This document shows, piece after piece, positions 42,233 through 53,950 of a stretch of 64,000 bases of DNA. The stretch is from the NCBI GenBank assembly GCA_030149475.1, contig JASBRL010000050.1:1-64000 (forward strand), written 5' to 3'. The notes beneath the pieces were generated by a model, which worked only from the letters and a program-made list of their open reading frames with translations, searched no databases and had not been told where the DNA came from. The stretch comes from Marinobacter sp. GTDB taxonomy: Bacteria; Pseudomonadota; Gammaproteobacteria; Pseudomonadales; Oleiphilaceae. The first letter of the stretch is position 1. Every line of letters begins with the position of its first letter. A program made the position numbers and the translations under genes.

Positions 42233-43237
42233 TTACTGGACTGGGGTTGCTTTCCAGAATTCCCGCACCTGCACCTGAAAACCGTTGCGCAGGCCGATAA
42301 ACAGCGATTCGCCCACCATCAATCCGGCTTCGGTGGCCCACGCCGTCAGTTCTTCCGGCTCGAAACCCAGCCACAGATCGCCACAGTTTGCCTGGGCCCA
42401 CTGCTGGTCGTGGCTGCACAGATCACTCACCACCAGGCAGCCGCCGCCGTTCATCAGCGCTGCAGCATCGAGCATCAAGTCTGCCGGACTGGGGACGTGG
42501 TGCAGCACCATGTTGGCGACGATCAGGTCAAACGAGTCGCCCCGCGCCAGCAAAGTGTCGGTAACCCCTTCGATCAGCTCGACGTTATGGATTTTCTCGT
42601 CAATGCAGGTACGGGTCGCCTTGGCCAGCATGTTGCGTGAATTGTCCAGCGCCACAACCTGCGGACACAGGGCGGACAGTACCGGCAGAAAACCACCTTC
42701 CCCGGGCCCGATTTCCAGCGCCGACTGCCAATTGTGGCGGCTGCTCCGACGCCGGATCAGGTCCGCCACCGGCCCGGCGTAGAGGTCAAACGCTGCGATC
42801 AGCTCCTGTTGTTCACGAAACTGCTCGGCGTGCCGGGCGAAGAACGCCTGGGACTGGTCGGCCCGTTGCTCGCGGATCGCATGGATACGCTGGCTGAGGT
42901 GCTCTGGCAGTTCGAACCGGTCGACCATTTCAAAAATCTGCCGAATGGTCTGGTCGGCCAGCTTGTCGCTGCCCAGATGCAGGGGGCGCCGATAAAAAAT
43001 GGCGTTGCCTTCGCGTTGTGGCTCCAGCAGGCCCGCCCTGTGCATAACCTTCAGGTGGTGACTCATGCCGGACTGACGCATATCAAACAGTTGGCTCAAC
43101 TCCAGCACGCCGAACGTGTCCCTGCGCAATACGCGCAGTATCTCCAGGCGCAAGGGATCGCCGCTGGCCTTATAGATCGGTGCGAGCGTGTCAACGGAGG
43201 TGTGACTGTCGCTGGCTGTGGTGCCGGGTGTTGTCAT
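42233..43237 (-). CDS. ArsR-family transcriptional regulator fused to a SAM-dependent methyltransferase domain (SahR-like)
   Basis: N-terminal wHTH 'DPLRLEILRVLRRDTFGVLELSQLFDMRQSGMSHHLKVMHRAGLLEPQREGN'; MT motif I 'ALEIGPGEGGFLPVLS'; adjacent to metK. Confidence 0.9.
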   Translation of the reverse strand: MTTPGTTASDSHTSVDTLAPIYKASGDPLRLEILRVLRRDTFGVLELSQLFDMRQSGMSHHLKVMHRAGLLEPQREGNAIFYRRPLHLGSDKLADQTIRQIFEMVDRFELPEHLSQRIHAIREQRADQSQAFFARHAEQFREQQELIAAFDLYAGPVADLIRRRSSRHNWQSALEIGPGEGGFLPVLSALCPQVVALDNSRNMLAKATRTCIDEKIHNVELIEGVTDTLLARGDSFDLIVANMVLHHVPSPADLMLDAAALMNGGGCLVVSDLCSHDQQWAQANCGDLWLGFEPEELTAWATEAGLMVGESLFIGLRNGFQVQVREFWKATPVQ

Positions 43238-43279
43238 AGGGAATCAGTTTAGGGCGCTCTTGAGGTGGTATCAATAGCA

Positions 43280-43299
43280 ATATCAAAAAAAATTGATAT
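43280..43299. promoter_or_regulatory. Candidate operator atatcaaaaaaaattgatat upstream of the ArsR-methyltransferase gene
   Basis: Inverted half-sites atatcaa/ttgatat, same as the metK palindrome; ~43 bp upstream of the gene start. Confidence 0.7.
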
Positions 43300-43462
43300 A
43301 GATTTGCGTGCCGGAAACGGGGCGGCGGTGACACCGGTCCGACGGGGAGTGATGCGCCTACAATGCAGACTGATTTGCTCCGGTGGTCACTAATCGGCGA
43401 AAATACGCGCCTTATTTTTGATCGATTCAAATCTTGCAGCCAAGTCACTGGAGAAACAGTCA

Positions 43463-45463
43463 ATGCCCTCTCGTAAAGACCTCGCCAATGCGATCCGTGC
43501 GCTCAGTATGGACGCCGTACAGAAGGCCAAATCCGGACATCCGGGTGCGCCGATGGGGATGGCGGACATCGCCGAGGTACTGTGGAACGACTACCTGAGC
43601 CACAATCCGGCCAACCCGGGCTGGGCCAACCGCGACCGTTTTGTGCTGTCCAACGGTCACGGCTCCATGCTGCAATACTCACTGTTGCACCTGACCGGTT
43701 ATGACCTCTCCATTGATGATCTGAAAAACTTCCGGCAGTTGCACTCCAAAACGCCCGGACACCCGGAATACGGGTATACCCCCGGTGTGCAGACCACCAC
43801 CGGTCCGCTGGGCCAGGGGATTGCCAACGCTGTCGGCTTTGCCATTGCGGAAAAGGCGCTGGCGGCCCGGTTCAATCGTCCCGGCCACCCGATTGTCGAT
43901 CACTACACCTACGCGTTTCTGGGCGATGGCTGTCTGATGGAAGGTATTTCCCACGAGGTGTCTTCACTGGCCGGCACCCTGGGTCTGGGTAAGCTGATCA
44001 TGTTCTACGATGACAATGGCATCTCCATCGACGGTGAGGTCGAGGGCTGGTTCACTGACGACACGCCCAGGCGCTTCGAGTCATACGGCTGGCAGGTTAT
44101 TCCGGCGGTTGACGGCCACGATGCCGACGCCGTTCGGGCGGCCATTGAAGCGGCTCGCGCGAACACTGCGCAGCCTACGCTGATCTGCTGTAAAACCATT
44201 ATTGGTTTTGGTGCGCCCAACAAGCAGGGCACCGAAAGCTGCCACGGCGCTGCGCTGGGTGACGACGAAATCACCGCTACCCGGGATAACCTGGGCTGGC
44301 ACCATGCCCCGTTCGAGATTCCCAGTGACATCTACGCTGGCTGGAACGCCCGGGAAAAAGGTGCGGCGGCCCAGAAAGCCTGGGAGCGCAAACTCGCCAG
44401 CTATGAAGAGGCGGAGCCGGAACTGGCCGCTGAATTCAAGCGCCGGATGGCCGGCGATCTGCCGATTGATTTCGCCGGCAAGGCCGATGCCTATGTCCGT
44501 GAATGCCAGGCGAGGGGTGAGAGCATTGCCAGTCGTAAGGCCTCACAGAATACGCTCAATGCTTACGGACCATTGTTGCCGGAACTGCTGGGTGGCTCGG
44601 CAGATCTGGCCGGCTCCAATCTGACCCTGTGGAACGACAGCAAGGGCCTGACCCGGGATGACGCCAGCGGTAACTACATCTTTTACGGCGTTCGCGAGTT
44701 CGGCATGGCCGCAATCATGAACGGTATCGCGCTGCATGGGGGCTTCGTGCCCTATGGTGCGACCTTCCTGATCTTCATGGAGTACTGCCGCAATGCGGTG
44801 CGAATGGCGGCGCTGATGAAGCAGCGGTCGATCATGGTGTTCACTCATGATTCGATCGGCCTCGGCGAAGACGGCCCCACCCATCAGCCGGTGGAGCAGT
44901 TGGCAAGCCTGCGCACGACACCGAACATGAGCGTCTGGCGGCCGGCGGATGCGGTTGAATCGGCGGTTGCCTGGAAAGCGGCGTTGCAGCGCAAGGACGG
45001 CCCCTCGGCGCTGGTATTCTCGCGCCAGGCACTGCCGCATCAGGAGCGTGACGAGCAGACCCTGGTCAACGTCGCCAAGGGCGGCTACATCCTCTCCGAC
45101 AGCGACGGTGTGCCGGAGCTGATCCTGATTGCCACCGGTTCGGAAGTGGGCCTGGCCCAGGACGCGGCTGATGTACTGCGGGAGCAGGGCCGCAACGTGC
45201 GTGTGGTGTCCATGCCGTCCACCGACGTGTTCGATGCCCAGAGTGCCCAGTATCGCCAGAAGGTTCTGCCGCTGGACGTGACCAACCGTATCGCCATCGA
45301 AGCCGCGATCGAAGACTACTGGTACAAGTACGTGGGGCTGGATGGTCGCATCGTGGGCATGAGCACCTTCGGGGAATCGGCGCCGGCTGGCGAACTGTTC
45401 AGTGAATTTGGCTTCACCGTCGACAACGTGGTCGCGGTTGCCAGGGATCTTCTGGAAGGCTGA
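43463..45463 (+). CDS. tkt: Transketolase
   Basis: '[41 protein letters not shown]', TPP motif '[12 protein letters not shown]'; ATG at 43463 after a ggaga SD. Confidence 0.96.
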   Translation: MPSRKDLANAIRALSMDAVQKAKSGHPGAPMGMADIAEVLWNDYLSHNPANPGWANRDRFVLSNGHGSMLQYSLLHLTGYDLSIDDLKNFRQLHSKTPGHPEYGYTPGVQTTTGPLGQGIANAVGFAIAEKALAARFNRPGHPIVDHYTYAFLGDGCLMEGISHEVSSLAGTLGLGKLIMFYDDNGISIDGEVEGWFTDDTPRRFESYGWQVIPAVDGHDADAVRAAIEAARANTAQPTLICCKTIIGFGAPNKQGTESCHGAALGDDEITATRDNLGWHHAPFEIPSDIYAGWNAREKGAAAQKAWERKLASYEEAEPELAAEFKRRMAGDLPIDFAGKADAYVRECQARGESIASRKASQNTLNAYGPLLPELLGGSADLAGSNLTLWNDSKGLTRDDASGNYIFYGVREFGMAAIMNGIALHGGFVPYGATFLIFMEYCRNAVRMAALMKQRSIMVFTHDSIGLGEDGPTHQPVEQLASLRTTPNMSVWRPADAVESAVAWKAALQRKDGPSALVFSRQALPHQERDEQTLVNVAKGGYILSDSDGVPELILIATGSEVGLAQDAADVLREQGRNVRVVSMPSTDVFDAQSAQYRQKVLPLDVTNRIAIEAAIEDYWYKYVGLDGRIVGMSTFGESAPAGELFSEFGFTVDNVVAVARDLLEG

Positions 45464-46494
45464 TGCAAACCCCGTCAGCGCCTTACCGGATAGCCATCAA
45501 CGGCTTTGGCCGTATTGGCCAGTGTGTATTGCGGGCTCTCTATGAGGACGGTTTTCGCGATCATCTGCAGGTGGTTGCGATCAATGAACTGTCTGATATA
45601 GACACCATCGCGCACCTGACCAAATATGACTCCACCCATGGTCGCTTTCGCGGCCAGGTGGCGGTCGAGGGCAACGCGATGGTGGTGAACGGTGATCGTA
45701 TCGAAGTAGTCCGTGAGCGAGATCCGGCCGATCTGCCCTGGGGCCGGCTAGGCGTGGATCTGGTGCTGGAATGCACCGGAGCCTTTTCCGACCGGGCAAC
45801 GGCAGAGCGTCATCTTGAGGCCGGCGCAGCCCGTTTGCTGTTTTCCCAGCCGGCGGAATCCGATGTTGACCAGACGGTTGTCTTCGGCATCAATCAGCAG
45901 TCACTGTCTCCGTCCGACCGGATTGTCTCCTGCGCATCCTGCACCACCAACTGTATTGTGCCGGTCATTCAGGTGCTGGATGAGGCTTTTGGTGTCGAGC
46001 ACGGCACCACCACCACCATTCATGCGGCGATGAACGATCAGCCAGTGATCGATGCTTACCACCATCAGGACCTGCGCCGCACCCGCAGTGCCATGCACAA
46101 TATTGTGCCGGTGGACACGGGGCTGGCCCGGGGGATTGAGCGACTGCTGCCACACATGCAGGGTCGGTTCAGCTCGGTGGCAATGCGGGTACCAACGATG
46201 AACGTGTCCGCCATCGACATGACCGTGAATGTGCGCCAGGGGACCTCGGTGGCGGCCGTCAACCGGCTGCTCGCGGATGCGGCAGAGGGGGCATTGTCGG
46301 GCATTCTTGGTTACACCGATGAATTGCTGGCCAGTTCCGATTTTAACCACGACCCTCACTCCGGCATCGTCGACGGTGGGCAGACCCGGGTGACCGGTGA
46401 CCACATGGTCAAGGTCCTGTGCTGGTTCGACAACGAGTGGGGCTTCGCCAACCGGATGCTGGATGTCAGTCGAAGCTGGCTGGCCCACACGTAA
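45463..46494 (+). CDS. epd: Erythrose-4-phosphate dehydrogenase (GAPDH family)
   Basis: 'INGFGRIGQCVLRALYEDG', catalytic 'CASCTTNCIVPVIQVLDEAFGVEHGTTTTIHAAMNDQPVIDAYHHQDLRRTRSA' resembling Epd more than GapA. Confidence 0.85.
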   Translation: MQTPSAPYRIAINGFGRIGQCVLRALYEDGFRDHLQVVAINELSDIDTIAHLTKYDSTHGRFRGQVAVEGNAMVVNGDRIEVVRERDPADLPWGRLGVDLVLECTGAFSDRATAERHLEAGAARLLFSQPAESDVDQTVVFGINQQSLSPSDRIVSCASCTTNCIVPVIQVLDEAFGVEHGTTTTIHAAMNDQPVIDAYHHQDLRRTRSAMHNIVPVDTGLARGIERLLPHMQGRFSSVAMRVPTMNVSAIDMTVNVRQGTSVAAVNRLLADAAEGALSGILGYTDELLASSDFNHDPHSGIVDGGQTRVTGDHMVKVLCWFDNEWGFANRMLDVSRSWLAHT

Positions 46495-46591
46495 TAACAA
46501 AAGACAAAGATTGGCTCTGGAGCGGGGCGGGCGGTGCCATGGTAACCGGTCGCAATTTGACGCTTAAAAACAGATTTAAGGAAATGCGAAC

Positions 46592-47755
46592 ATGACAATC
46601 AAGACGATGACCAGTCTGGAACTGGCCGGCAAACGGGTGCTGATCCGGGAGGATCTCAATGTGCCGGTCAAGAACGGCGAAGTCTCCAGCGACGCACGCA
46701 TCCGCGCCTCGCTGCCCACCATCCGGGCGGCCCGCGATGCCGGCGCCCGGGTGATGCTTATGTCCCACCTGGGTCGCCCTGACGAGGGCGTCTATGACGA
46801 GGCGGCTTCGCTCAGGCCAGTGGCGGAGAATCTGTCCAGGGCACTGGGGCAGCCGGTTCGCCTGCTCAAAGACTATCTGGACGGCGACGTCGAGGTGGCT
46901 GACGGTGAAGTCGTGCTGTTTGAAAACGTGCGCTTCAACAAGGGCGAAAAGAAAGACGATGAAGGACTGGCACGCCGCTATGCGGCCCTGTGTGACATCT
47001 ACGTCATGGACGCGTTCGGAACCGCTCACCGCGCCCAGGCGTCTACCCATGGGGTTGCCCGGTTTGCGCCGGAGGCCTGTGCCGGCCCGCTGCTGGCGGC
47101 GGAGCTGGATGCTCTTGGCAAGGCACTGGATCATCCGGCGAAACCGGTGGTCGCCATTGTCGGGGGCTCCAAGGTGTCCACCAAGCTGGACGTGCTCAAG
47201 GCTCTGTCCGGTATCTGCGATCAGTTGATCGTCGGCGGGGGAATCGCCAATACGTTTCTGGCGGCGGCCGGCCATCCGGTCGGTAAGTCCCTGTGTGAGC
47301 ATGACCTGGTCGACACCGCCCGGGAAATTGCCAAAGCCGTCAACATTCCGCTACCGGTGGATGTCGTGGTGGCCAGCGAGTTTGCTGAAACCGCAACTGC
47401 CACGGTCAAGAATATCAGCGATGTGGGCGAGGACGACATGATCCTCGACGTGGGGCCGGAAACTGCGGGTGAGTTTGCCCAGTTGCTCAAGTCTGCCAGA
47501 ACCATTCTCTGGAATGGTCCGGTCGGGGTATTTGAATTCGACCAGTTCGGCAACGGCACCCGGGCCCTGGCCGAGGCGATCGCCGAAGGCGAGGCGTTCT
47601 CTCTGGCCGGCGGCGGTGATACCGTAGCGGCCATTGACAAGTACGGTATCAGCGACCGGATTTCCTACATTTCAACGGGCGGTGGAGCGTTCCTTGAATT
47701 TGTCGAAGGCAAGGTCCTGCCTGCGGTGGCCATGCTGGAGAAGCGTGGCGCCTGA
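46592..47755 (+). CDS. pgk: Phosphoglycerate kinase
   Basis: '[31 protein letters not shown]', '[14 protein letters not shown]'. Confidence 0.96.
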   Translation: MTIKTMTSLELAGKRVLIREDLNVPVKNGEVSSDARIRASLPTIRAARDAGARVMLMSHLGRPDEGVYDEAASLRPVAENLSRALGQPVRLLKDYLDGDVEVADGEVVLFENVRFNKGEKKDDEGLARRYAALCDIYVMDAFGTAHRAQASTHGVARFAPEACAGPLLAAELDALGKALDHPAKPVVAIVGGSKVSTKLDVLKALSGICDQLIVGGGIANTFLAAAGHPVGKSLCEHDLVDTAREIAKAVNIPLPVDVVVASEFAETATATVKNISDVGEDDMILDVGPETAGEFAQLLKSARTILWNGPVGVFEFDQFGNGTRALAEAIAEGEAFSLAGGGDTVAAIDKYGISDRISYISTGGGAFLEFVEGKVLPAVAMLEKRGA

Positions 47756-47826
47756 ACCTGATTCCGACGGGCGGTCCCGGGGCTCCCGTCATCCGATTGA
47801 ATATTGATGAACCAAGGAGGCTTTTC

Positions 47827-48891
47827 ATGGCACTGATCTCAATGCGACAGTTGCTGGATCACGCGGCTGAGCACGAATACGGTGTGCCAGCGTTCAATGT
47901 CAACAATCTTGAACAGATGCGCGCTATCATGATGGCCGCTGACCAGACCGATTCGCCGGTCATTGTTCAGGCCTCTGCCGGTGCCCGCAAATACGCGGGC
48001 GCGCCGTTCCTGCGGCACCTGATTCTGGCGGCGGTTGAAGAGTTTCCGCATATTCCGGTGGTGATGCACCAGGATCACGGCACCAGCCCGGCGGTGTGTC
48101 AGCGTTCCATCCAGCTTGGCTTCAGTTCGGTGATGATGGATGGCTCCCTGGGTGAAGACGGCAAGACGCCGACCGACTACGAATACAATGTTGATGTGAC
48201 CCGTCGCACCGTGGACATGGCCCATGCCTGTGGGGTTTCGGTCGAAGGCGAGCTGGGCTGCCTGGGCTCCCTCGAGACCGGTCAGGCCGGCGAAGAGGAT
48301 GGCATCGGGGCGGAGGGTACCCTCGACCACAGCCAGATGCTGACCGACCCGGAAGAAGCAGCGGATTTCGTCAAGCGAACCCACGTTGACGCGTTGGCCA
48401 TCGCCATCGGCACCAGCCACGGCGCCTACAAGTTTACCCGTCCGCCGACCGGCGATATTCTCGCCATTGACCGGATCAAGGCGATTCACCAGCGGATTCC
48501 GGATACCCATCTGGTCATGCACGGCTCCAGTTCGGTGCCCCAGGACTGGCTGGAAATCATCAACCAGTACGGCGGCGAAATTCCGGAAACTTACGGTGTT
48601 CCGGTGGAGGAAATCGTCGAGGGTATTCGCCACGGTGTCCGTAAGGTCAACATTGACACCGATCTGCGCCTGGCCAGTACCGGCGCCATTCGCCGTTTCC
48701 TGGCCCGGAATCCGGCCGAGTTTGACCCGCGCAAATACCTGAGCGCGTCCATCAAGGCCATGAGCGATATCTGCATGGCCCGTTATGAAGCCTTTGGCAC
48801 CGCAGGTAACGCCAGCAAGATCCGGCCGCTGAATCTGGAAGTCATGTTCGAACGTTACGGCCGTGGCGAGCTCGATCCCAAGATCAACTGA
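47827..48891 (+). CDS. fba: Class II fructose-bisphosphate aldolase
   Basis: '[35 protein letters not shown]', '[31 protein letters not shown]'. Confidence 0.96.
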   Translation: MALISMRQLLDHAAEHEYGVPAFNVNNLEQMRAIMMAADQTDSPVIVQASAGARKYAGAPFLRHLILAAVEEFPHIPVVMHQDHGTSPAVCQRSIQLGFSSVMMDGSLGEDGKTPTDYEYNVDVTRRTVDMAHACGVSVEGELGCLGSLETGQAGEEDGIGAEGTLDHSQMLTDPEEAADFVKRTHVDALAIAIGTSHGAYKFTRPPTGDILAIDRIKAIHQRIPDTHLVMHGSSSVPQDWLEIINQYGGEIPETYGVPVEEIVEGIRHGVRKVNIDTDLRLASTGAIRRFLARNPAEFDPRKYLSASIKAMSDICMARYEAFGTAGNASKIRPLNLEVMFERYGRGELDPKIN

Positions 48892-48908
48892 TCTCACCGG
48901 CTGATGAC

Positions 48909-48932
48909 ACCGGCAGAGCCTGCTCTGCCGGT
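48909..48932 (+). terminator. Possible hairpin terminator after fba (no clear T-tract)
   Basis: accggcagagc-ct-gctctgccggt, 11-bp inverted repeat 18 bp after the fba stop. Confidence 0.45.
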
Positions 48933-49111
48933 TAGCTCCCCGCCTTATGCCTGCCCCGGGCCCCCTCCGGCCACTTGTAATCTGGTGATCTGCATCAATT
49001 ATAAGTCATGTTCCATGACTGAAAATACCGGCGCTGTCAGGGCGCGTATCAGCGCAGCGGTGCCGTGCCCGGAGATTTCACGGATTCATGTTGGTTCAAA
49101 TGAGGTGATGC

Positions 49112-50071
49112 ATGGATTTCAAGGATTACTACGCCGTGCTGGGGGTGAGCGAATCGGCTTCGTCCGAAGAAATCAAGAAGGCGTACCGAAAACTGGCCCG
49201 TAAGTTTCATCCTGATGTCAGCAAGGAGTCCGATGCCGAGAATCGGTTCAAGGACATCGGGGAAGCCTATGAGGTGCTCAGGGATCCGGAAAAGCGGGCG
49301 GAATACGACCAGTTGCGCAAGTACGGTGCCCGCGAAGACGGCTCGTTTGAGCCGCCACCGGACTGGGAAAGCCGGTCTCCGTTCGGCGCCGGGGGTTACA
49401 CCGAGACGGATGCCGGTCAGTTCAGTGATTTCTTCGAGTCCATATTTGGTGGCGCTCGTGGTGGTGCCGGCGGCTTTGGTTTCCGTCAGCAGGCCAGGCA
49501 GGGCCGCGGCGAGGATGTTCACGCCCGGCTGGCACTGTTTCTGGAAGAAGCCTTCAACGGCTGCGAAAAGCAGATCCAGTTCGAGGTGACCGAGGTCAGT
49601 GCGGATGGCCGTCCGGTCCGTCGTCGCAAGACCCTCAATGTCAAGATTCCTGCCGGTATGGCGCCGGGTCAGCACATCCGTCTGAAGGGCCAGGGCTCGC
49701 CCGGGTTTGGCGGTGGCCCCAACGGTGACCTGTTTATCGAAGTGGAGTACGCGCCGCATCCGGAGTTCACGGTGGATGGCAAGGATGTAATACTGACCGT
49801 GCCTGTTGCCCCATGGGAAGCTGCACTGGGTGGTAGCATCACGGTGCCGACCGTAGGCTCGCGGGTAAGCGTGAAGGTGCCGAAAGGGGCCAGCAGTGGT
49901 CAGAAACTGCGGCTCAAAGGTAAAGGTCTGCCTGGCAAACCCCCGGGTGACCAGATTGTGGTGTTGCAGGTAGTGCTGCCCAGACACCTCAGTGACAAGG
50001 CCGAATCCTTGTTCAAGGAACTGGCGGATGAGGAAAAGGCCTTTAATCCCCGTGCGCGCTTTCATGCCTGA
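49112..50071 (+). CDS. cbpA: Curved DNA-binding protein CbpA (DnaJ family)
   Basis: '[37 protein letters not shown]' J-domain with HPD; no Zn-finger; followed by cbpM. Confidence 0.93.
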   Translation: MDFKDYYAVLGVSESASSEEIKKAYRKLARKFHPDVSKESDAENRFKDIGEAYEVLRDPEKRAEYDQLRKYGAREDGSFEPPPDWESRSPFGAGGYTETDAGQFSDFFESIFGGARGGAGGFGFRQQARQGRGEDVHARLALFLEEAFNGCEKQIQFEVTEVSADGRPVRRRKTLNVKIPAGMAPGQHIRLKGQGSPGFGGGPNGDLFIEVEYAPHPEFTVDGKDVILTVPVAPWEAALGGSITVPTVGSRVSVKVPKGASSGQKLRLKGKGLPGKPPGDQIVVLQVVLPRHLSDKAESLFKELADEEKAFNPRARFHA

Positions 50072-50086
50072 ACAGGAGCCGGACTG

Positions 50087-50428
50087 ATGAGCCGAAACAA
50101 CGAATTGTTCGAGCTGGATGTTGTCCACATGCACACGACACTGACCCTGCGGGAAATGTGTGAGCATGGAGAAGTGCATGCGGAGTATGTGATCAAGCTG
50201 GTGGATTACGGGGTGATTAACCCGGTCCGGGACGACGGCAACCGCCAGTGGGCTTTCGATCTGCTGGCGCTGAGTCGCCTGCGCAAGGCGCAGCGCCTGC
50301 AGCGGGATCTGAAGCTGAATCTGCCCGGGCTGGCAGTATCACTGGACCTGCTGGACGAAGTCGACGGCCTTCGTGCAGAGGTAGACCGCCTCAACCGGCA
50401 ATTGCGCCAGCTTATGGGCGGCGACTGA
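50087..50428 (+). CDS. cbpM: Chaperone modulator CbpM
   Basis: 113 aa MerR-like 'LTLREMCEHGEVHAEYVIKLVDYGVINPV'; downstream of cbpA. Confidence 0.88.
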   Translation: MSRNNELFELDVVHMHTTLTLREMCEHGEVHAEYVIKLVDYGVINPVRDDGNRQWAFDLLALSRLRKAQRLQRDLKLNLPGLAVSLDLLDEVDGLRAEVDRLNRQLRQLMGGD

Positions 50429-50444
50429 GGCGTGAGCCTGCTGC

Positions 50445-50627
50445 TCAGTTTTCGTTCCGGGACTTTTCCAGGTCCTGTAGCTTGCTGTAGATGGCGTCTG
50501 CTTCGGCGGTGAGCGTGGAGTAGGTGCGGATGTCCCCATTGCGCTGGGCATGCATGGCGTCAGAGAGTTTCTTCTCGTAGTCCCGTTGCAGCCGTTTGCC
50601 AGGATCGGATTTAAACAGGCCAAACAT
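50445..50627 (-). CDS. Small DUF6435/Lacal_2735-like protein
   Basis: 'MFGLFKSDPGKRLQRDYEKKLSDAMHAQRNGDIRTYSTLTAEADAIYSKLQDLE'. Confidence 0.75.
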   Translation of the reverse strand: MFGLFKSDPGKRLQRDYEKKLSDAMHAQRNGDIRTYSTLTAEADAIYSKLQDLEKSRNEN

Positions 50628-50728
50628 GAGTGTCTCCCGGGTTGTCATCAAGATAATGATGAGCTTACGAGCATACTCGGGTATGGTTCACTGTTTATTG
50701 TGTAACAGTTTGATTCGGAGACGGTGAC

Positions 50729-51460
50729 ATGGGTGAAGCAAAGCGACGCAAAAAAACCGGCAAGCCAGCGTCGGCAGGCCACACCCAGGGTAAACCCTGG
50801 CTGGTGATTGGCGTTGTTGCAGTGATCGTGGCAGTGATCGGCGGTGTCTTTTATGTGACCCGCCTGCCTGCCCCGGATGCGGATGCACTGCCGGTCGCGG
50901 CGGCGGATGCCAAGCCATTTCCGGCCGGGCTGGACCAGTACGGCGTCAGTATTGGCCGTGAATCAGCGCCCGTGGTTGTGCGGGAGTTCGCGGATTATCA
51001 ATGTCCGGCCTGTGGTCGCTTTTCCGCCGCCAGCGAACGTTTGCGGGCGGACTTTGTGGCTGCCGGGCAGGTTCGCTTTGTGTATTTCGATCTGCCGCTG
51101 GACCAGCACGCCAACGCCATGCCGGCCGCCGAGGCGGCACGGTGTGCCGGTGATCAGGGCAAGTACTGGCCCATGCAGGAGCGTTTGTTCGCCAATCAGG
51201 CTGACTGGAGTGAATCGGGTGCGCCGGTGGATATTTTCAGCGGGTACGCCAGTTCCATGGACCTGGACGAGCGCCGCTTCCGACAGTGTATGACCACTGA
51301 GCTCCATCGGGAGGCCATTCTGAATAGCCGTAACGTGGCGGTGCGCATGAAAGTCACGAGCACACCGACGGTCATGGTCAACAACATCCGGCTGACCCGG
51401 CCGGGCTGGCCGCAGCTATCCGCCGTAGTGAACCGTGAACTGTCAGCAGTTGCCGAATAA
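50729..51460 (+). CDS. DsbA-family thioredoxin-domain protein
   Basis: N-terminal TM anchor, 'VREFADYQCPACGRFSAASERLRADF' CPAC motif, 'VTSTPTVMVNNIRL' cis-Pro loop. Confidence 0.88.
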   Translation: MGEAKRRKKTGKPASAGHTQGKPWLVIGVVAVIVAVIGGVFYVTRLPAPDADALPVAAADAKPFPAGLDQYGVSIGRESAPVVVREFADYQCPACGRFSAASERLRADFVAAGQVRFVYFDLPLDQHANAMPAAEAARCAGDQGKYWPMQERLFANQADWSESGAPVDIFSGYASSMDLDERRFRQCMTTELHREAILNSRNVAVRMKVTSTPTVMVNNIRLTRPGWPQLSAVVNRELSAVAE

Positions 51461-51565
51461 CCCGTCAATCAGTCCCCCGTCCCCGCGCTAAAGCCCGTAT
51501 AATCCGAAGATCCAGCCCGCGGCGGTAAAACGCCCGCGGTCTTTCTGCCTTTTCAGGATTGCATC

Positions 51566-52942
51566 ATGTCGTTTGCCAGTCTCCCGTTATCCGAAGCGTT
51601 GCTCCAGGCATTGGCCGAACGAGGTTACGACCGGCCGTCCCCGATCCAGCAGCAGGCCATCCCCGGCATTCTTGCCGGGCGCGATATGCTGGCGGCGGCC
51701 CAGACCGGCACCGGCAAAACGGCGGCCTTTGGTGTGCCACTGCTGCAGCGCCTGACGGCGGGTGAGCCGGTTGCCAGTAACCGGGTGCGTGCCCTGGTGC
51801 TGACGCCGACCCGGGAGCTGGCGGCGCAGGTGGGCAGCAACCTGACCCTGTATGGCAGCCAGCTGTCCCTGAGTATTGAGGTGGTTTATGGCGGCGTACG
51901 GATCAACCCGCAGATGATGAAACTGCGAAAAGGTGCCGATGTGCTGGTGGCAACCCCCGGGCGACTGCTGGATCTGTTCCGGCAGAATGCGGTGGGGTTC
52001 GATCAGCTCGAAATCCTGGTGCTGGATGAAGCAGACCGGATGCTGGACCTGGGGTTTATCAACGATATCCGCAAGATTCTCGAGTTGCTGCCGGCCCGGC
52101 GCCAGAACCTGCTGTTCTCAGCGACGCTGTCCCCGGACATCCGGCAACTGGCCCGTGGTTTCATGAACCAGCCACTGGAAGTGGACGTCAGCCCCAAACA
52201 ACTGGCGGCCAGTACGGTCCAGCACAACCTGCATCCGGTGGACAAGAAACGCAAGGGGGAACTGCTCAGCTATCTGATTCGCAGCAAGGGCTGGTCCCAG
52301 GCTCTGGTCTTTGTCAGAACCAAAAAAGGCGCCGACCGCCTGGTGAGGGATCTCTACGGTGACGGAATCCGTTGTACCGCCATTCACGGTGACCGCACCC
52401 AGGCCATGCGCAACCGGGCGCTGGACGACTTCAAGTCCGGCAGGATTGGTATTCTGGTGGCGACGGATGTGGCCGCCCGGGGCCTGGACATCGACAGCCT
52501 TCCGCTGGTGGTGAATCTCGATCTGCCCAAAGTGGCGGAGGATTACGTCCATCGAATTGGTCGTACCGGGCGGGCCGGGGCCAGGGGCCGGGCTGTGTCG
52601 CTGGTGAGTCACGACGAAGTGGTCGAGCTGCGCGCCATTGAACGGTTGCTAAAGCGGCGTATTGCCCGTGACAGCATTAATGGGTTTGAGCCCGAACACG
52701 ACGTGCCGGTCTCGCCGGAACCCACCGCCAAACCCAAGAAGCCTAAAAAACCGAAGAAGCCCAAGCGCTCTGCCCGACCGGCTGGCAAGACCGGCGGCAA
52801 GGTCAAAGGCAAGCCGAAACAGGGCGGCAAGACGTCGAGGAAAAAGCCGGGCTCGTCTGCCGGTAAAGCCGCGCCGACCACGCCTGCCCGCCGTCGCGGC
52901 CCCAACCCTGGCAAGCGCCCGACCACCGGCGGAGCAGGCTGA
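51566..52942 (+). CDS. rhlE: DEAD-box ATP-dependent RNA helicase (RhlE type)
   Basis: '[19 protein letters not shown]', '[13 protein letters not shown]', '[10 protein letters not shown]'; Lys/Pro-rich C-terminal tail. Confidence 0.92.
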   Translation: MSFASLPLSEALLQALAERGYDRPSPIQQQAIPGILAGRDMLAAAQTGTGKTAAFGVPLLQRLTAGEPVASNRVRALVLTPTRELAAQVGSNLTLYGSQLSLSIEVVYGGVRINPQMMKLRKGADVLVATPGRLLDLFRQNAVGFDQLEILVLDEADRMLDLGFINDIRKILELLPARRQNLLFSATLSPDIRQLARGFMNQPLEVDVSPKQLAASTVQHNLHPVDKKRKGELLSYLIRSKGWSQALVFVRTKKGADRLVRDLYGDGIRCTAIHGDRTQAMRNRALDDFKSGRIGILVATDVAARGLDIDSLPLVVNLDLPKVAEDYVHRIGRTGRAGARGRAVSLVSHDEVVELRAIERLLKRRIARDSINGFEPEHDVPVSPEPTAKPKKPKKPKKPKRSARPAGKTGGKVKGKPKQGGKTSRKKPGSSAGKAAPTTPARRRGPNPGKRPTTGGAG

Positions 52943-52988
52943 TGCAGGGGCTGAGTGTTGAACCCGGAAAAGCCGAGGGACGATTGCT

Positions 52989-53831
52989 ATGAGTGTTGAC
53001 GTAGGCCGTTTTGCGCGCCTGAAAGTGACGCGCCTGGAAGACATAGGTGCTCGTCTGGATGCGGGTTCAATGGGCGAGCTGCTGTTGCCTGCGCGCTTCG
53101 TGCCGGCCGGCTGCAAACCCGGTGATCTGGTCATGGTGTTCGTGTCCCTGGATTCCGAGGACCGACCGATCGCCACTACCGAGACGCCCAGGGCCCAGGT
53201 CAACGAATGCGCCTGGCTGAAAGTGGTGTCAGTGTCAGATGTGGGGGCATTCCTGGACTGGGGGCTGGCCAAGGATCTGTTCGTGCCATTTTCCGAACAG
53301 CGTGTTCCCGTGCAGGTGGGTCAGTTCTGTCTGGTCTATGTCTACGAGGACAACACCGGTCGACTGGCCGCAACCACCAGGCTGAACCGCTTCATCAAGG
53401 ACCGGGCACAGGGGTTGAGTGAACGGCAGGAGGTCAGCCTGCTGATTGCCGACCGCACCGACCTCGGCACCAAGGCCATTATCAATCATCAGTTCTGGGG
53501 CCTGCTGTACCAGGACCAGTTGTTCAAGCCTGTCCGCAAGGGCCAGCGCCTGCAGGGTTACATCCAGCGGATCCGCCCGGATGGCAAGGTCGAGCTGAGC
53601 CTGTACGAGCCCGGTTACGGCAAGGTCAGCGACTTTGCCGAGTCCGTCCTCGATGCTCTGCGCCAGAACGAGGGTTTTCTGCCGCTGACGGACAAGAGCC
53701 CGCCCGACGCCATCTACAAGACCTTCAACGTCAGCAAGAGTGTGTTCAAGCAGGCCATCGGCGCGCTCTACAAAAAGCACCTGATTGTGATCGAGAAAGG
53801 CGGCATCCGTCTGATCGAGCAGGCTCGTTAG
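52989..53831 (+). CDS. S1-like domain RNA-binding protein (CvfB/YitL family)
   Basis: S1 repeats '[20 protein letters not shown]', '[23 protein letters not shown]', C-terminal wHTH. Confidence 0.88.
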   Translation: MSVDVGRFARLKVTRLEDIGARLDAGSMGELLLPARFVPAGCKPGDLVMVFVSLDSEDRPIATTETPRAQVNECAWLKVVSVSDVGAFLDWGLAKDLFVPFSEQRVPVQVGQFCLVYVYEDNTGRLAATTRLNRFIKDRAQGLSERQEVSLLIADRTDLGTKAIINHQFWGLLYQDQLFKPVRKGQRLQGYIQRIRPDGKVELSLYEPGYGKVSDFAESVLDALRQNEGFLPLTDKSPPDAIYKTFNVSKSVFKQAIGALYKKHLIVIEKGGIRLIEQAR

Positions 53832-53950
53832 GCCGGATTCGGCGCCCACACTTCATTCCCCGTGCCGGTTTGGTTAAAATCGGCGCCGCCGCGACATGCG
53901 GCCACACACATGATGCTCCGGATTTACGATCCGACCCGCAGGAGACGCCC

